Assembly: GCA_963680875.1 (NCBI GenBank)
Contig: OY804589.1
Coordinates: 22,971,462-23,035,461 of the forward strand
From: Bathymodiolus brooksi
Taxonomy: Eukaryota; Mollusca; Bivalvia; Mytilida; Modiolidae
Reading direction: 5' to 3'
DNA: 64,000 nucleotides
The notes under the pieces are model-generated. The model was not told the DNA's origin. It made no database searches and worked only from the letters and a program-made list of their open reading frames with translations. Both the position numbers and the translations under genes were made by a program. The stretch's first letter is position 1. Each line of letters begins with the position of its first letter. Shown here piece after piece: positions 19,601-29,755 of the stretch.

Positions 19601-21101
19601 ATGACCTCAGGTCTTTAATGTAGCTGAAGTGCTGTTCGTACAGGTTCAAATTCATGGTGTCGTCGTACTTGTATGGAGAACGTCGTACCAACCGAGCTGC
19701 GATGTCACCAGCTTCTGTTTCTTGTAAGTCATACACATACACGTTCAAGCTAAATACCTGCTCCAATACCACCAAATCATCCAATGTCACACCCTTGAAG
19801 TCTGCAGGGGTCATGTCTTGTTGTTGTAGACACTGTCTGTAATAGGTCTTGGCTGGGGTTTCTAAATCTTGGACATCTACAACCCCACTATGTACTGCTA
19901 AACAACGGAAAAAGCATAGGTTGTCTGTGTAGGCACCATGGGATCCACCAACTAAAGCAACGACAGCTTTGTTTTTCAAAATATGGTCTGGAAGAACGAC
20001 TCTGGCACCAATCGGGTGGTCAAACAGCTTGTTGACATAAAACGTCACATTGGTCAGGAGGTGCACCACCCATTTGGTGTCAGGACGTTGTTGGCGAATA
20101 TACACTAACATGTCATGTCGGCTCAACTCCTCTAGAAACCTCTCCAAGTCTTCTTCTGTTCTGATGAGGTGTGGAGCATCAAAAAATCTGGAGTTATTCT
20201 GGCTGGAGTGGTAGTACCGTAATTCTCCAGTTTCCACGTTTCTCAAAATAAAACCAAACGACAGGTTGATTTTAAAGGCTGTGGTCTGCTGTCGAAAGAT
20301 CCGGCGCACCATCTCTGGAAAAGTGGACGCTGTCATATCATGCAAGGTAAAATTATACCTGTCTTGGACACGATTGCCGGTCACCTCCTCTGTACGGATG
20401 GTATTCCAGTGTCTTAAATATAGGATATGGGTCTCCGGATCTTCTGGTAATATATTAGGTTCAACGGACGGACTGTTGGAAAACTGGGGACTGTGCCTTC
20501 GTGGTTGCTTTGGAGGACTATTGGATGGTCCAGGAGATGGAGGTCTCTTCATCACTTCAGGTCTTTCGTGGAGAGCCCGGTGACGGAGCATGTTTTCCCT
20601 TCTATTAAAATATTGACCACAAACGGGACAGGTAATCGTGTAGTTGTGGGATTCCTCGTGGCGTTTTCTGTGGTCTGCCCTCTTAAACTCCTTCCCACAC
20701 ACACCACAGGGATAGGTCTGCGAAGAATCTACATGGGTTTTCATGTGTCGGGTGAGGTTGCTCTTCTCCGTAAACTGTTTCCCACATTTGTCACACACGT
20801 TCTTCTGAAACGATACAATAGAAGCATACGCTATGTTTGGGTAAAAAGTTCAATATTATTTTATTCCTGTTTTGAGATTTTATCGTCTCTTTTGTTTGTG
20901 TGATGCATATATATTGAGTGGAATGGCTCCTTCTTTAGTTTGTGTGTTTCTTGTCTCGTGTATCTAAATACGTAGTATCGATTTCCCTCTAGAGCCTCTT
21001 TATTTTTTCATACTATATTTAATAGTTATGTTTCATTTATCAAACCCAATGAGTCAAATGTAAACACATAATTAAAAAACACTTACGCTGCTTTTATCCA
21101 T
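16632..21101 (-). CDS. PolB: Protein-primed family B DNA polymerase, two coding exons
   Basis: Main exon 16632-20804 (1,391 codons with stop) plus five codons at 21087-21101, joined across a GT-AG intron (20805-21086) without changing frame. Residues are numbered from the GTG at 20798. Three C2H2 fingers lie within 2-76. An OTU-like region follows, with C295 in 'DNLCFFRCL' and H390 in 'EQHFSYI', then a further finger at 405-426. Exonuclease motifs are ExoI D470/E472, ExoII N597-D602 and ExoIII Y727-D731. Polymerase motifs are A at D831 ('GVDANALYL'), B at K1138-G1146 ('NSSYG') and C at D1238/D1240 ('MDTDS'). A nuclease-like insert (D904, E915, 'GCIWHGH') lies between A and B. It should replicate the linear element with a protein primer. 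All motifs and the frame are intact. Confidence 0.93.
20805..21086 (-). other. Intron in the PolB gene
   Basis: Starts GTAAGT (21086-21081) and ends TTTCAG (20805-20806 is the AG) after a pyrimidine-leaning tract. Splicing joins complete codons. Without it the main frame has no ATG before the first zinc finger. Confidence 0.75.
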
Positions 21102-21112
21102 CTTCGTTGAAT
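21087..21112 (-). other. 26-nt exon with the PolB start codon
   Basis: Bounded by an acceptor (TTTCAG ending at 21113) and a donor (GTAAGT from 21086). The ATG is at 21099-21101 and contributes five codons. Confidence 0.7.
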
Positions 21113-21577
21113 CTGAAACACAATGGATATTTAATAAGACCACCTGCTCAACTTTACACGAAAAAGAACTGAATGAAATTAATAAGACTATATACCACCT
21201 GCCTTGATACAAATGCTTTACATTAAATCACTGAATTCTTTTAAAATTATAACAATATGTAATCAAAATAAATTCATACTAAAAGTAAAAAAAAAAAAAA
21301 CTGTAGCAAAGATAAAAGAAAATATTAAAAAGTTTTGTTTGGTTTTGAAATCGATGAAGCGTTGTAGCACGCGACTACCCCATCGACTAATAACGTTTTT
21401 GCATAGTGTGAAGAAAATACATGAATACATCCTTTGTTTGGGTTTAGAGGCAGTCAACAATGAACAGCACCTGTCTTCGAAAATCGATTGATGCCATTAA
21501 AATTTGAAAATCCTTTGTGCTGATAACTATTTGTTAAAACGACAAACTATAACCATTTGATAAATAAATCGGCTTAC

Positions 21578-21639
21578 CTGTACCTTGAAATAAATGTTCC
21601 GTGATCACACACACTGCGTTGTATAAAAAAACTGTATTT
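21578..21639 (-). other. Candidate non-coding leader exon C
   Basis: 62 nt between an acceptor with a strong pyrimidine tract ('ttttctttttatttcag') and a donor 'CAG|GTAAGC'. It shares 'ggaacattta' with leader exon B. Confidence 0.6.
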
Positions 21640-21958
21640 CTGAAATAAAAAGAAAATAGTGGATGATAAATATCCAAGTTTAAAAATTGGATGACAAATA
21701 TGTATAACGTAGACAAGGAATAGTCAACAACATGTCGACAAAAAATGACGCAAAGTTTATTAAATATAAAAACTGATGAAACGTTAATTCTAATCTGTGA
21801 AGAAAATCCTCAGTTCCGACCAGAACCTTTAAGTTACGCATTAAAACATTTCCTTTTCCAGCCTTAATATTAAAACTTTCTATCAAACAAAATCGAATAA
21901 GAACTGACATTAATAATAACTCGGACTTGAATTCTTTTAAATTCTGAAAAATTCATAC

Positions 21959-22004
<46 letters not shown>

Positions 22005-22011
22005 ACGTTAC
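21640..22011 (-). other. Leader intron region with a 40-base A tract
   Basis: A long A run at 21966-22003 follows 'attcatactaaaagtaaaa'. The same lead-in plus a shorter A run occurs at 21272-21300, so the introns share a duplicated segment. On the minus strand the A tract is a T tract, useful near an acceptor. I see no coding frame. Confidence 0.5.
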
Positions 22012-22063
22012 CTTTTAGCAATATGTAAATGTTCCTCGTTTTCTTCAATCTATTCTTTGTATT
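22012..22063 (-). other. Candidate non-coding leader exon B
   Basis: 52 nt between the acceptor 'ccttttcag' and the donor 'AAAAG|GTAACG'. Confidence 0.5.
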
Positions 22064-22530
22064 CTGAAAAGGAACGGGTTAAGATACTTTAAAGTAAATT
22101 GATTAAAACGTGTAAACGGGAAACATGTCACAACACGATCATCATACTATTGATTTTTTCATAAAATGTTTTCTGAATTAAAAATCAACTACATGAATTA
22201 ATTTGATTAGTTTAAACATATTTTATTTGCATAAAAGTTGCAAATGGGATTGGACACAAGTTATGACAACATTAGTGAAGTCCTTTCCCTTTTACAAAGA
22301 TATAAACAAAAAATAATTGTACATAATGGCGATAATTATACAAATAAATTTTACAACATGATATATTTAGACGTTAATAATAAAGTAAATATAAAGAAAA
22401 ATAAGGTGAAATAAAATATTCAAAACATAGGGATAGAAAGAAGGATAGGAAGAAGAAGAAAGGTTTCAAACAAACAAAAACAACAAAAATTAATTTGATT
22501 AAAATATTATAGTAGGATTGAGATGCTTAC

Positions 22531-22637
22531 CTTTGTTCGAATATAAATTTTCCACAAGATAAACACGTCCTGTCAATATCAAAGCTGGAGTAGAAATGAT
22601 TTTTTCAAAAAGACGAGCGTACAATGGAAGGCCGACG
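22531..22637 (-). other. Candidate first leader exon (A), 5' end not fixed
   Basis: Its 3' end is set by the donor 'CAAAG|GTAAGC' at 22531. The transcription start should lie between here and the CCAAT boxes at 22638-22711; the boundary given is approximate. Confidence 0.45.
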
Positions 22638-22711
22638 ATTGGTTGGATTTGAATTCGAAGCAAGAAGGGGTACGATTGGTGGGATTCAAATATGAGAAGT
22701 GCTACGATTGG
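22638..22711 (-). promoter_or_regulatory. Three CCAAT boxes inside the right TIR border
   Basis: CCAAT on the minus strand at 22638-22642, 22675-22679 and 22707-22711, in a repeated 'acgattgg' context with 32-37-bp spacing. They lie 107-180 bp upstream of the first leader donor, a fitting place for the PolB promoter. The left TIR has no such boxes. Confidence 0.55.
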
Positions 22712-22916
22712 TTGGATTCACAATTCCATTGTTCGCACCTAGACTCTAGAGGAGTTCCGGAAAAACCGCGGGGAAAAAAAACGCGGGAAATTATCTACCT
22801 TTCATTTCCGGTTCACGACTTCCTGTGACGTCATTTCCGGTGATGCAACTTCCGGTGACGTCACGATCCCCATCGATCCCCCTCAAATGTGGTTTGAGCT
22901 GTCCCTATATACTACT
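22710..22916. repeat. Polinton right terminal inverted repeat
   Basis: 207 bp, reverse complement of 8068-8272. It carries CRE sites at 22826-22833 and 22856-22863, an E2F-type site at 22783-22790 and ETS cores. Confidence 0.95.
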
Positions 22917-22922
22917 CATGGC
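22917..22922. repeat. Target-site duplication, right copy
   Basis: CATGGC, identical to 8062-8067. Confidence 0.93.
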
Positions 22923-22995
22923 CGCCTAAACTATAAAAACATATCAAGAGAATATAAAATAGTAAAAACTTACTTGTATCCGAAGTCACACATCA

Positions 22996-24014
22996 CTAAT
23001 ATTTTGTAATATCACCCTTCTGTATTAGGACTTGTCTGCAACGACATGGGAGGCTCGGATAAAGCAACTGTACATAAACTAATGGAACTTGAAGCCATGC
23101 ATGCAACAATTCCGACTTAAGATCTTCAATGTTCCGAATCAGATAAAGTCTATTTTTTATTTTATTCTACATGAGAAGCCATACATGTTCTATAGGGCTT
23201 AAGTCTGGAGACTGTGAAGGCCAGTTAAACTGTGTTAGTTGAGTTTGCCTTTTCCATTCCTCAACGACACGCGAGCAATGACAGGGAGCATTGGCATCCT
23301 GGAATAAGCAAGGTGTATTCCCAAAATGTTTGGCTACAATTTGCCATAGATTATTGTCAAGTGTTTCTATATATTTAACTGAGTTCATGTTACCATTTAT
23401 CATAGCTAAAGTGCCAACACCATGATATGTAAGACATCCCCAGACCATAATTTTCAAATTGGTGGACGGTGCCTCTGCCACATAACCAAGACATTCTGAT
23501 CTCCAAATCTCAGAAGATTTCCTCCAAACTTTTAATTTCCCATCTGGTTTAATAATTATCATCATCTCATCTGTAAAAATGACTTTTTTCTACTGATTCC
23601 CTACAGTCCAGTGAAGTTTACCCCTACACCACACAATCCGTTTCTTCTTATTTACAGTTCTAATGCCGATTGTCTTACGTACTGAACGTCTGGTGTATCC
23701 AAAAAGTGCAATTTGCGATACTGCCACAGGCGTGTGTTCATTAAATTCTGAAGTAATGTCCTTCAGTGTTGCCCTACGAGACGTCTTCACAACCCTAGAA
23801 AGAGTATGTTCAGCCCTTTTGGTCACGATTATTTTCCTTCCTGTACAGGGTATATTTTCAGTATCACCGCGTATTCTCCAACGCTTCAAAACCCTAGAAA
23901 TTGTAGATTTACTTATTTTTATGCTTTGTGCAACCTGATTTGACCTGACCCACTCAATAAGTTTTATAATATCTTTTTGGTGTCGTCTGACAAAACTGTC
24001 CCGTGCTTCGCCAT
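22996..24014 (-). pseudogene. Tc1/mariner-family transposase, broken
   Basis: A decayed transposase of about 339 codons, the usual Tc1 length. The N-terminus has helix-turn-helix DNA-binding features ('KISKSTISRVLKRWR', 'RRATLKDITSEF'). The catalytic core keeps a first Asp ('VIFTDE'), a second ('LFQDANAPCH') and the Glu in 'SPDLSPIEHVW'. The C-terminus ends 'QKGDITKY', a Tc1-like finish. Three breaks are visible: a one-base frameshift near 23970, TAG at 23590-23592 and TAG at 23167-23169. I could not fix the inverted repeats or a TA duplication. It begins about 70 bp outside the Polinton end, so the Polinton may have landed at the edge of this older element. Confidence 0.88.
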
Positions 24015-24227
24015 TTTTGTTGATATCAAAAATGAGTAATTTCTGCTACAAATCCGGTATAAAAACCCGAATTTGGTAAATTAATACCGGTTATTCCCCT
24101 TTGAAAACGTTTTTATATCATTTTTCAACCGTGGACGCCGAAAATGACACCCTGAAACATATGCCCCCAAAAAAACACAACACCCGTCATTAACAAAGTT
24201 GACTCATGTGGTAGTTTCGAATTCCGT

Positions 24228-24388
24228 TCATGGCGAGGTGTACTGTAAGTGATTAAGCTTGTCAGTGACTTGCAGCAGGTGGGTGGTTTTCTCCGCCGTG
24301 TATTTGGGTTTCCTCCACCTATAAAACTGACCGGCACGATATCACTGAAATATTATTGAAAGTGACATTAAACGCAAAAACGCTAACC
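24228..24388 (+). repeat. SINE family A, 3' part
   Basis: Contains 'tttgtcagtgacttgcagca', 'ttcctccacc', 'aaaactgacc' and the tail 'ctgaaatattattgaaagtg'. The tRNA-like head is missing. Confidence 0.7.
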
Positions 24389-24730
24389 CCATGCTTTTAT
24401 ATCTCAGTTACTGTTTCATTACCACTAGGATGTAATTAAGTTAATGACATCGTTTGTGATTTTTTATTATTTCAGTTAAAAGTGATTGAATGCTTTGACT
24501 GGAAAATTTGAGTGCTTTTTTATATTCACAAAGCCAGATAAGAACATTCAAAGTGCAACTATAGACAAGCATATTAGTTTATCGGTAATTTGCTACAGTT
24601 TCCTTTGATCTTTACTACCCGATAAATTTAGTAACAACGTTCAGTTGACCACCGACTCGTGATACTAGAAATTATCAGCTGTTGGTCATTTGTCATGCGC
24701 GGTCTAATGTGACGTCACTAAACCTTTCAT

Positions 24731-24896
24731 TAAAAAAAAAAGTCAAAATACAACAAAAAAATCACAAAGCTGTGTTAAAATTGTGAAATTACCGATAAAA
24801 AAATTATTAGTATTAAAAAAAAAGGTCAAAACACAACAACAAAATCACAAAGCTGTGTTAAAATTGTGAAATTACAGATAAAAAAATTATAAGTAT
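24731..24896. repeat. Direct duplication of about 85 bp
   Basis: Two copies containing 'tcacaaagctgtgttaaaat', each starting with an A run. The second leads straight into a hairpin element. Confidence 0.8.
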
Positions 24897-24989
24897 TTTT
24901 TTCGCTCGACAAGGATTATCAGGTCCATATCAGATTCGCTCTTCGAGCTCATCTGATATGGACCTGATAATCCTTGTCTTGCGAAAAAA
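24896..24989. repeat. Foldback element 1
   Basis: Arms of about 39 bp (24897-24935 and 24951-24989, core 'aaggattatcaggtccatat') flank a 15-bp centre. The arms are almost perfect. Confidence 0.85.
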
Positions 24990-25023
24990 AACAACTTATA
25001 ATTAATATTTAACCCCGACACAT

Positions 25024-25188
25024 AGCAAATAGTTCATGGCACAGAGGGTCATATGGCAGTATATGGACCGGTCCATCACCAAAACAATATTATATGGACC
25101 GAAGCTTCTGAGGCCCGTATAATATTTTTTTGGTGACGGACCGGTCCATATACTGCCATATGACCCGAAGTGACATGAACTATTTGCT
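25024..25188. repeat. Foldback element 2
   Basis: An inverted repeat of about 165 bp. The outer arms are 'agcaaatagttcatg' and its complement, with 'catatggcagtatatggacc' inside, and some mismatch near the centre. Likely a MITE. Confidence 0.8.
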
Positions 25189-25633
25189 ATATTATACTGT
25201 TTATCTAAAATAATAATGCAGGTACCGTTCCGGAACCGAATCGAAAACGAGGCAGTCCAGTACCGGTCCATATAACGTTATATTGACCGGCTGCGATAAC
25301 AAAGACAAATAGGGAAAATAAAAACGTAAAGTATAATATATATCAATGTCTGACCCAAGCCAGAGACTGGATTTTCAGCGCCACATATGGGGATTTTTGT
25401 GTTTAATGGTTTCAGATGAAACATGGTCGTTCGTTTTGTTGAATTAGATGGAATTGTTGACCATCACTGTTTAAGCTTTCATTTAAAAATACTAGAAGAT
25501 AAATTTAGCTCCATGGTGGTAATTGTGTATTGTGTATTTACAATTTTTCACACAAAAAAATTCTGACGGCAGTAACTCCATTCTAATAATTTGATATCAA
25601 TTTTTTAGACTAGACATAACACATACGTCGTGC
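25189..25633. other. Host DNA before the 49-bp satellite
   Basis: 25430-25490 is a diverged copy of family D ('gttcgttttgttga', 'accatcactgtttaa'). The rest is AT-rich without a gene. Confidence 0.5.
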
Positions 25634-28600
25634 TGTTTTGTTTGTGCTGTGAGGTAGTTGTTCTTTGTTGGTCGCCAGTGATTGTTTTGTTTGTGCTGTG
25701 AGGTAGTTGTTCTTTGTTGGTCGCCAGTGATTGTTTTCTTTGTGCTGTGAGGTAGTTGTTCTTTGTTGGTCGCCAGTGATTGTTTTCTTTGTGTTGTGAG
25801 GTAGTTGTTCTTTGTTGGTCGCCAGTGATTGTTTTCTTTGTGTTGTGAGGTAGTTGTTCTTTGTTGGTCGCCAGTGATTGTTTTGTTTGTGCTGTGAGGT
25901 AGTTGTTCTTTGTTGGTCGCCAGTGATTGTTTTCTTTGTGTTGTGAGGTAGTTGTTCTTTGTTGGTCGCCAGTGATTGTTTTGTTTGTGCTGTGAGGTAG
26001 TTGTTCTTTGTTGGTCGCCAGTGATTGTTTTGTTTGTGCTGTGAGGTAGTTGTTCTTTGTTGGTCGCCAGTGATTGTTTTGTTTGTGCTGTGAGGTAGTT
26101 GTTCTTTGTTGGTCGCCAGTGATTGTTTTGTTTGTGCTGTGAGGTAGTTGTTCTTTGTTGGTCGCCAGTGATTGTTTTCTTTGTGTTGTGAGGTAGTTGT
26201 TCTTTGTTGGTCGCCAGTGATTGTTTTCTTTGTGTTGTGAGGTAGTTGTTCTTTGTTGGTCGCCAGTGATTGTTTTCTTTGTGTTGTGAGGTAGTTGTTC
26301 TTTGTTGGTCGCCAGTGATTGTTTTCTTTGTGTTGTGAGGTAGTTGTTCTTTGTTGGTCGCCAGTGATTGTTTTGTTTGTGCTGTGAGGTAGTTGTTCTT
26401 TGTTGGTCGCCAGTGATTGTTTTCTTTGTGTTGTGAGGTAGTTGTTCTTTGTTGGTCGCCAGTGATTGTTTTCTTTGTGCTGTGAGGTAGTTGTTCTTTG
26501 TTGGTCGCCAGTGATTGTTTTCTTTGTGTTGTGAGGTAGTTGTTCTTTGTTGGTCGCCAGTGATTGTTTTCTTTGTGTTGTGAGGTAGTTGTTCTTTGTT
26601 GGTCGCCAGTGATTGTTTTGTTTGTGCTGTGAGGTAGTTGTTCTTTGTTGGTCGCCAGTGATTGTTTTGTTTGTGCTGTGAGGTAGTTGTTCTTTGTTGG
26701 TCGCCAGTGATTGTTTTGTTTGTGCTGTGAGGTAGTTGTTCTTTGTTGGTCGCCAGTGATTGTTTTCTTTGTGCTGTGAGGTAGTTGTTCTTTGTTGGTC
26801 GCCAGTGATTGTTTTCTTTGTGTTGTGAGGTAGTTGTTCTTTGTTGGTCGCCAGTGATTGTTTTCTTTGTGTTGTGAGGTAGTTGTTCTGTGTTGGTCGC
26901 CAGTGATTGTTTTCTTTGTGTTGTGAGGTAGTTGTTCTTTGTTGGTCGCCAGTGATTGTTTTCTTTGTGTTGTGAGGTAGTTGTTCTTTGTTGGTCGCCA
27001 GTGATTGTTTTCTTTGTGTTGTGAGGTAGTTGTTCTTTGTTGGTCGCCAGTGATTGTTTTGTTTGTGCTGTGAGGTAGTTGTTCTTTGTTGGTCGCCAGT
27101 GATTGTTTTCTTTGTGTTGTGAGGTAGTTGTTCTGTGTTGGTCGCCAGTGATTGTTTTCTTTGTGTTGTGAGGTAGTTGTTCTTTGTTGGTCGCCAGTGA
27201 TTGTTTTCTTTGTGTTGTGAGGTAGTTGTTCTTTGTTGGTCGCCAGTGATTGTTTTGTTTGTGCTGTGAGGTAGTTGTTCTTTGTTGGTCGCCAGTGATT
27301 GTTTTCTTTGTGTTGTGAGGTAGTTGTTCTTTGTTGGTCGCCAGTGATTGTTTTGTTTGTGCTGTGAGGTAGTTGTTCTTTGTTGGTCGCCAGTGATTGT
27401 TTTCTTTGTGTTGTGAGGTAGTTGTTCTTTGTTGGTCGCCAGTGATTGTTTTGTTTGTGCTGTGAGGTAGTTGTTCTTTGTTGGTCGCCAGTGATTGTTT
27501 TGTTTGTGCTGTGAGGTAGTTGTTCTTTGTTGGTCGCCAGTGATTGTTTTCTTTGTGTTGTGAGGTAGTTGTTCTTTGTTGGTCGCCAGTGATTGTTTTC
27601 TTTGTGTTGTGAGGTAGTTGTTCTTTGTTGGTCGCCAGTGATTGTTTGTTTGTGCTGTGAGGTAGTTGTTCTTTGTTGGTCGCCAGTGATTGTTTTCTTT
27701 GTGTTGTGAGGTAGTTGTTCTTTGTTGGTCGCCAGTGATTGTTTTGTTTGTGCTGTGAGGTAGTTGTTCTTTGTTGGTCGCCAGTGATTGTTTTCTTTGT
27801 GTTGTGAGGTAGTTGTTCTTTGTTGGTCGCCAGTGATTGTTTTGTTTGTGCTGTGAGGTAGTTGTTCTTTGTTGGTCGCCAGTGATTGTTTTGTTTGTGC
27901 TGTGAGGTAGTTGTTCTTTGTTGGTCGCCAGTGATTGTTTTCTTTGTGTTGTGAGGTAGTTGTTCTTTGTTGGTCGCCAGTGATTGTTTTGTTTGTGCTG
28001 TGAGGTAGTTGTTCTTTGTTGGTCGCCAGTGATTGTTTTCTTTGTGTTGTGAGGTAGTTGTTCTTTGTTGGTCGCCAGTGATTGTTTTGTTTGTGCTGTG
28101 AGGTAGTTGTTCTTTGTTGGTCGCCAGTGATTGTTTTGTTTGTGCTGTGAGGTAGTTGTTCTTTGTTGGTCGCCAGTGATTGTTTTCTTTGTGTTGTGAG
28201 GTAGTTGTTCTTTGTTGGTCGCCAGTGATTGTTTTCTTTGTGTTGTGAGGTAGTTGTTCTTTGTTGGTCGCCAGTGATTGTTTTCTTTGTGTTGTGAGGT
28301 AGTTGTTCTTTGTTGGTCGCCAGTGATTGTTTTGTTTGTGCTGTGAGGTAGTTGTTCTTTGTTGGTCGCCAGTGATTGTTTTCTTTGTGTTGTGAGGTAG
28401 TTGTTCTTTGTTGGTCGCCAGTGATTGTTTTGTTTGTGCTGTGAGGTAGTTGTTCTTTGTTGGTCGCCAGTGATTGTTTTGTTTGTGCTGTGAGGTAGTT
28501 GTTCTTTGTTGGTCGCCAGTGATTGTTTTCTTTGTGTTGTGAGGTAGTTGTTCTTTGTTGGTCGCCAGTGATTGTTTTGTTTGTGCTGTGAGGTAGTTGT

Positions 28601-29043
28601 TCTTTGTTGGTCGCCAGTGATTGTTTTGTTTGTGCTGTGAGGTAGTTGTTCTTTGTTGGTCGCCAGTGATTGTTTTCTTTGTGTTGTGAGGTAGTTGTTC
28701 TTTGTTGGTCGCCAGTGATTGTTTTCTTTGTGTTGTGAGGTAGTTGTTCTTTGTTGGTCGCCAGTGATTGTTTTCTTTGTGTTGTGAGGTAGTTGTTCTT
28801 TGTTGGTCGCCAGTGATTGTTTTCTTTGTGTTGTGAGGTAGTTGTTCTTTGTTGGTCGCCAGTGATTGTTTTCTTTGTGTTGTGAGGTAGTTGTTCTTTG
28901 TTGGTCGCCAGTGATTGTTTTCTTTGTGTTGTGAGGTAGTTGTTCTTTGTTGGTCGCCAGTGATTGTTTTCTTTGTGCTGTGAGGTAGTTGTTCTTTGTT
29001 GGTCGCCAGTGATTGTTTTCTTTGTGTTGTGAGGTAGTTGTTC
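25634..29043. repeat. 49-bp satellite, about 70 copies
   Basis: Head-to-tail units containing 'gtgaggtagttgttctttgt' and 'tggtcgccagtgattgtttt'. Two linked variants alternate irregularly ('ttgtttgtgc' and 'ttctttgtgt') with a few recombinants ('ttctttgtgc'). One unit near 27640 is 48 bp. The unit has no stop codon in any minus-strand frame, so a 1,222-codon frame runs through it with a 49-residue (three-unit) period. I do not regard that frame as a proven gene. Family D sequence flanks both ends. Confidence 0.97.
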
Positions 29044-29705
29044 GTTTTTGACCGTCAGTGCTTAAATTTATTTTCATACCATATAGCAAGAACATAGACG
29101 TAAACAATTGTTTTGTTCCGATAATAACAGCTGTTTCTACAAAGTTACACTCATCAACTTTAAATGTTTGTGTTATGACTACAATGCATTGATCAATGAT
29201 AATGATTAAATATGTCATGCGGTACCGTACAAAATGGTGCTTCCAAAAATAGTTTAATAAATAAATCGTAATCTGCAATTTGTTGAAGGCGTTCAGTATT
29301 TAGTAGAAGTAGAAGTAAATTATTTGAGCAGTCAGATTGCATTGACTGGATAATATTTTGTTATATATTGCATAGTTTTCTGGTACCATGTCACATGTTA
29401 CCTGTTCAGCTTCGGAAACTAGTTGTAGATCCAGCTCACTTTCTGTTGACAGTAAATATCAAAAGGGGCAACACAGGGATAACTATATAATTGTATAATT
29501 TTGTCATATTCATTGTGATTCAAAGCATAAACTTTGATTTAGTAATGCGATTTTTCTGTTAAATAATTATAATAATCATGCAGTGTCATAAAATATACAG
29601 TTTAATGTGCATTCGGCGCATAACGGAGAAGATGATAAGTGAACCTCTCCATCATACCAGTTTTTAAGCCTCATACACATGAACTGTATACTTTAAACGA
29701 CTGCA

Positions 29706-29755
<50 letters not shown>

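Larger units (their letters stand above)
8068..22916 (-). mobile_element. Polinton/Maverick (adintovirus-like) element, 14.85 kb
   Basis: The element starts 'agtagtatataggg' and ends with its reverse complement, giving the 5'-AG...CT-3' ends expected of Polintons. It has inverted repeats of 205 and 207 bp (about six substitutions and two indels) and an exact 6-bp target duplication. It carries the hallmark gene set: protein-primed PolB, DDE integrase with chromodomain, packaging ATPase, adenain-like protease, penton-like and double-jelly-roll capsid proteins. All genes are on the minus strand. The genes are visibly richer in G+C than the flanks. Ends, TSD and mostly open frames point to a young insertion, but the major capsid frame is interrupted, so this copy should not make full-length capsid protein by standard decoding. 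Confidence 0.97.

Noticed and set aside
21204..21491. 95-codon Lys-rich plus-strand frame in the leader region
   Set aside because: Built on an A tract within a predicted intron; no domain.
25610..29278. 1,222-codon frame as a real protein gene
   Set aside because: It is the automatic result of a stop-free 49-bp satellite; start and end lie in repeat flanks and no domain is present. Reported as a repeat and as a finding only.
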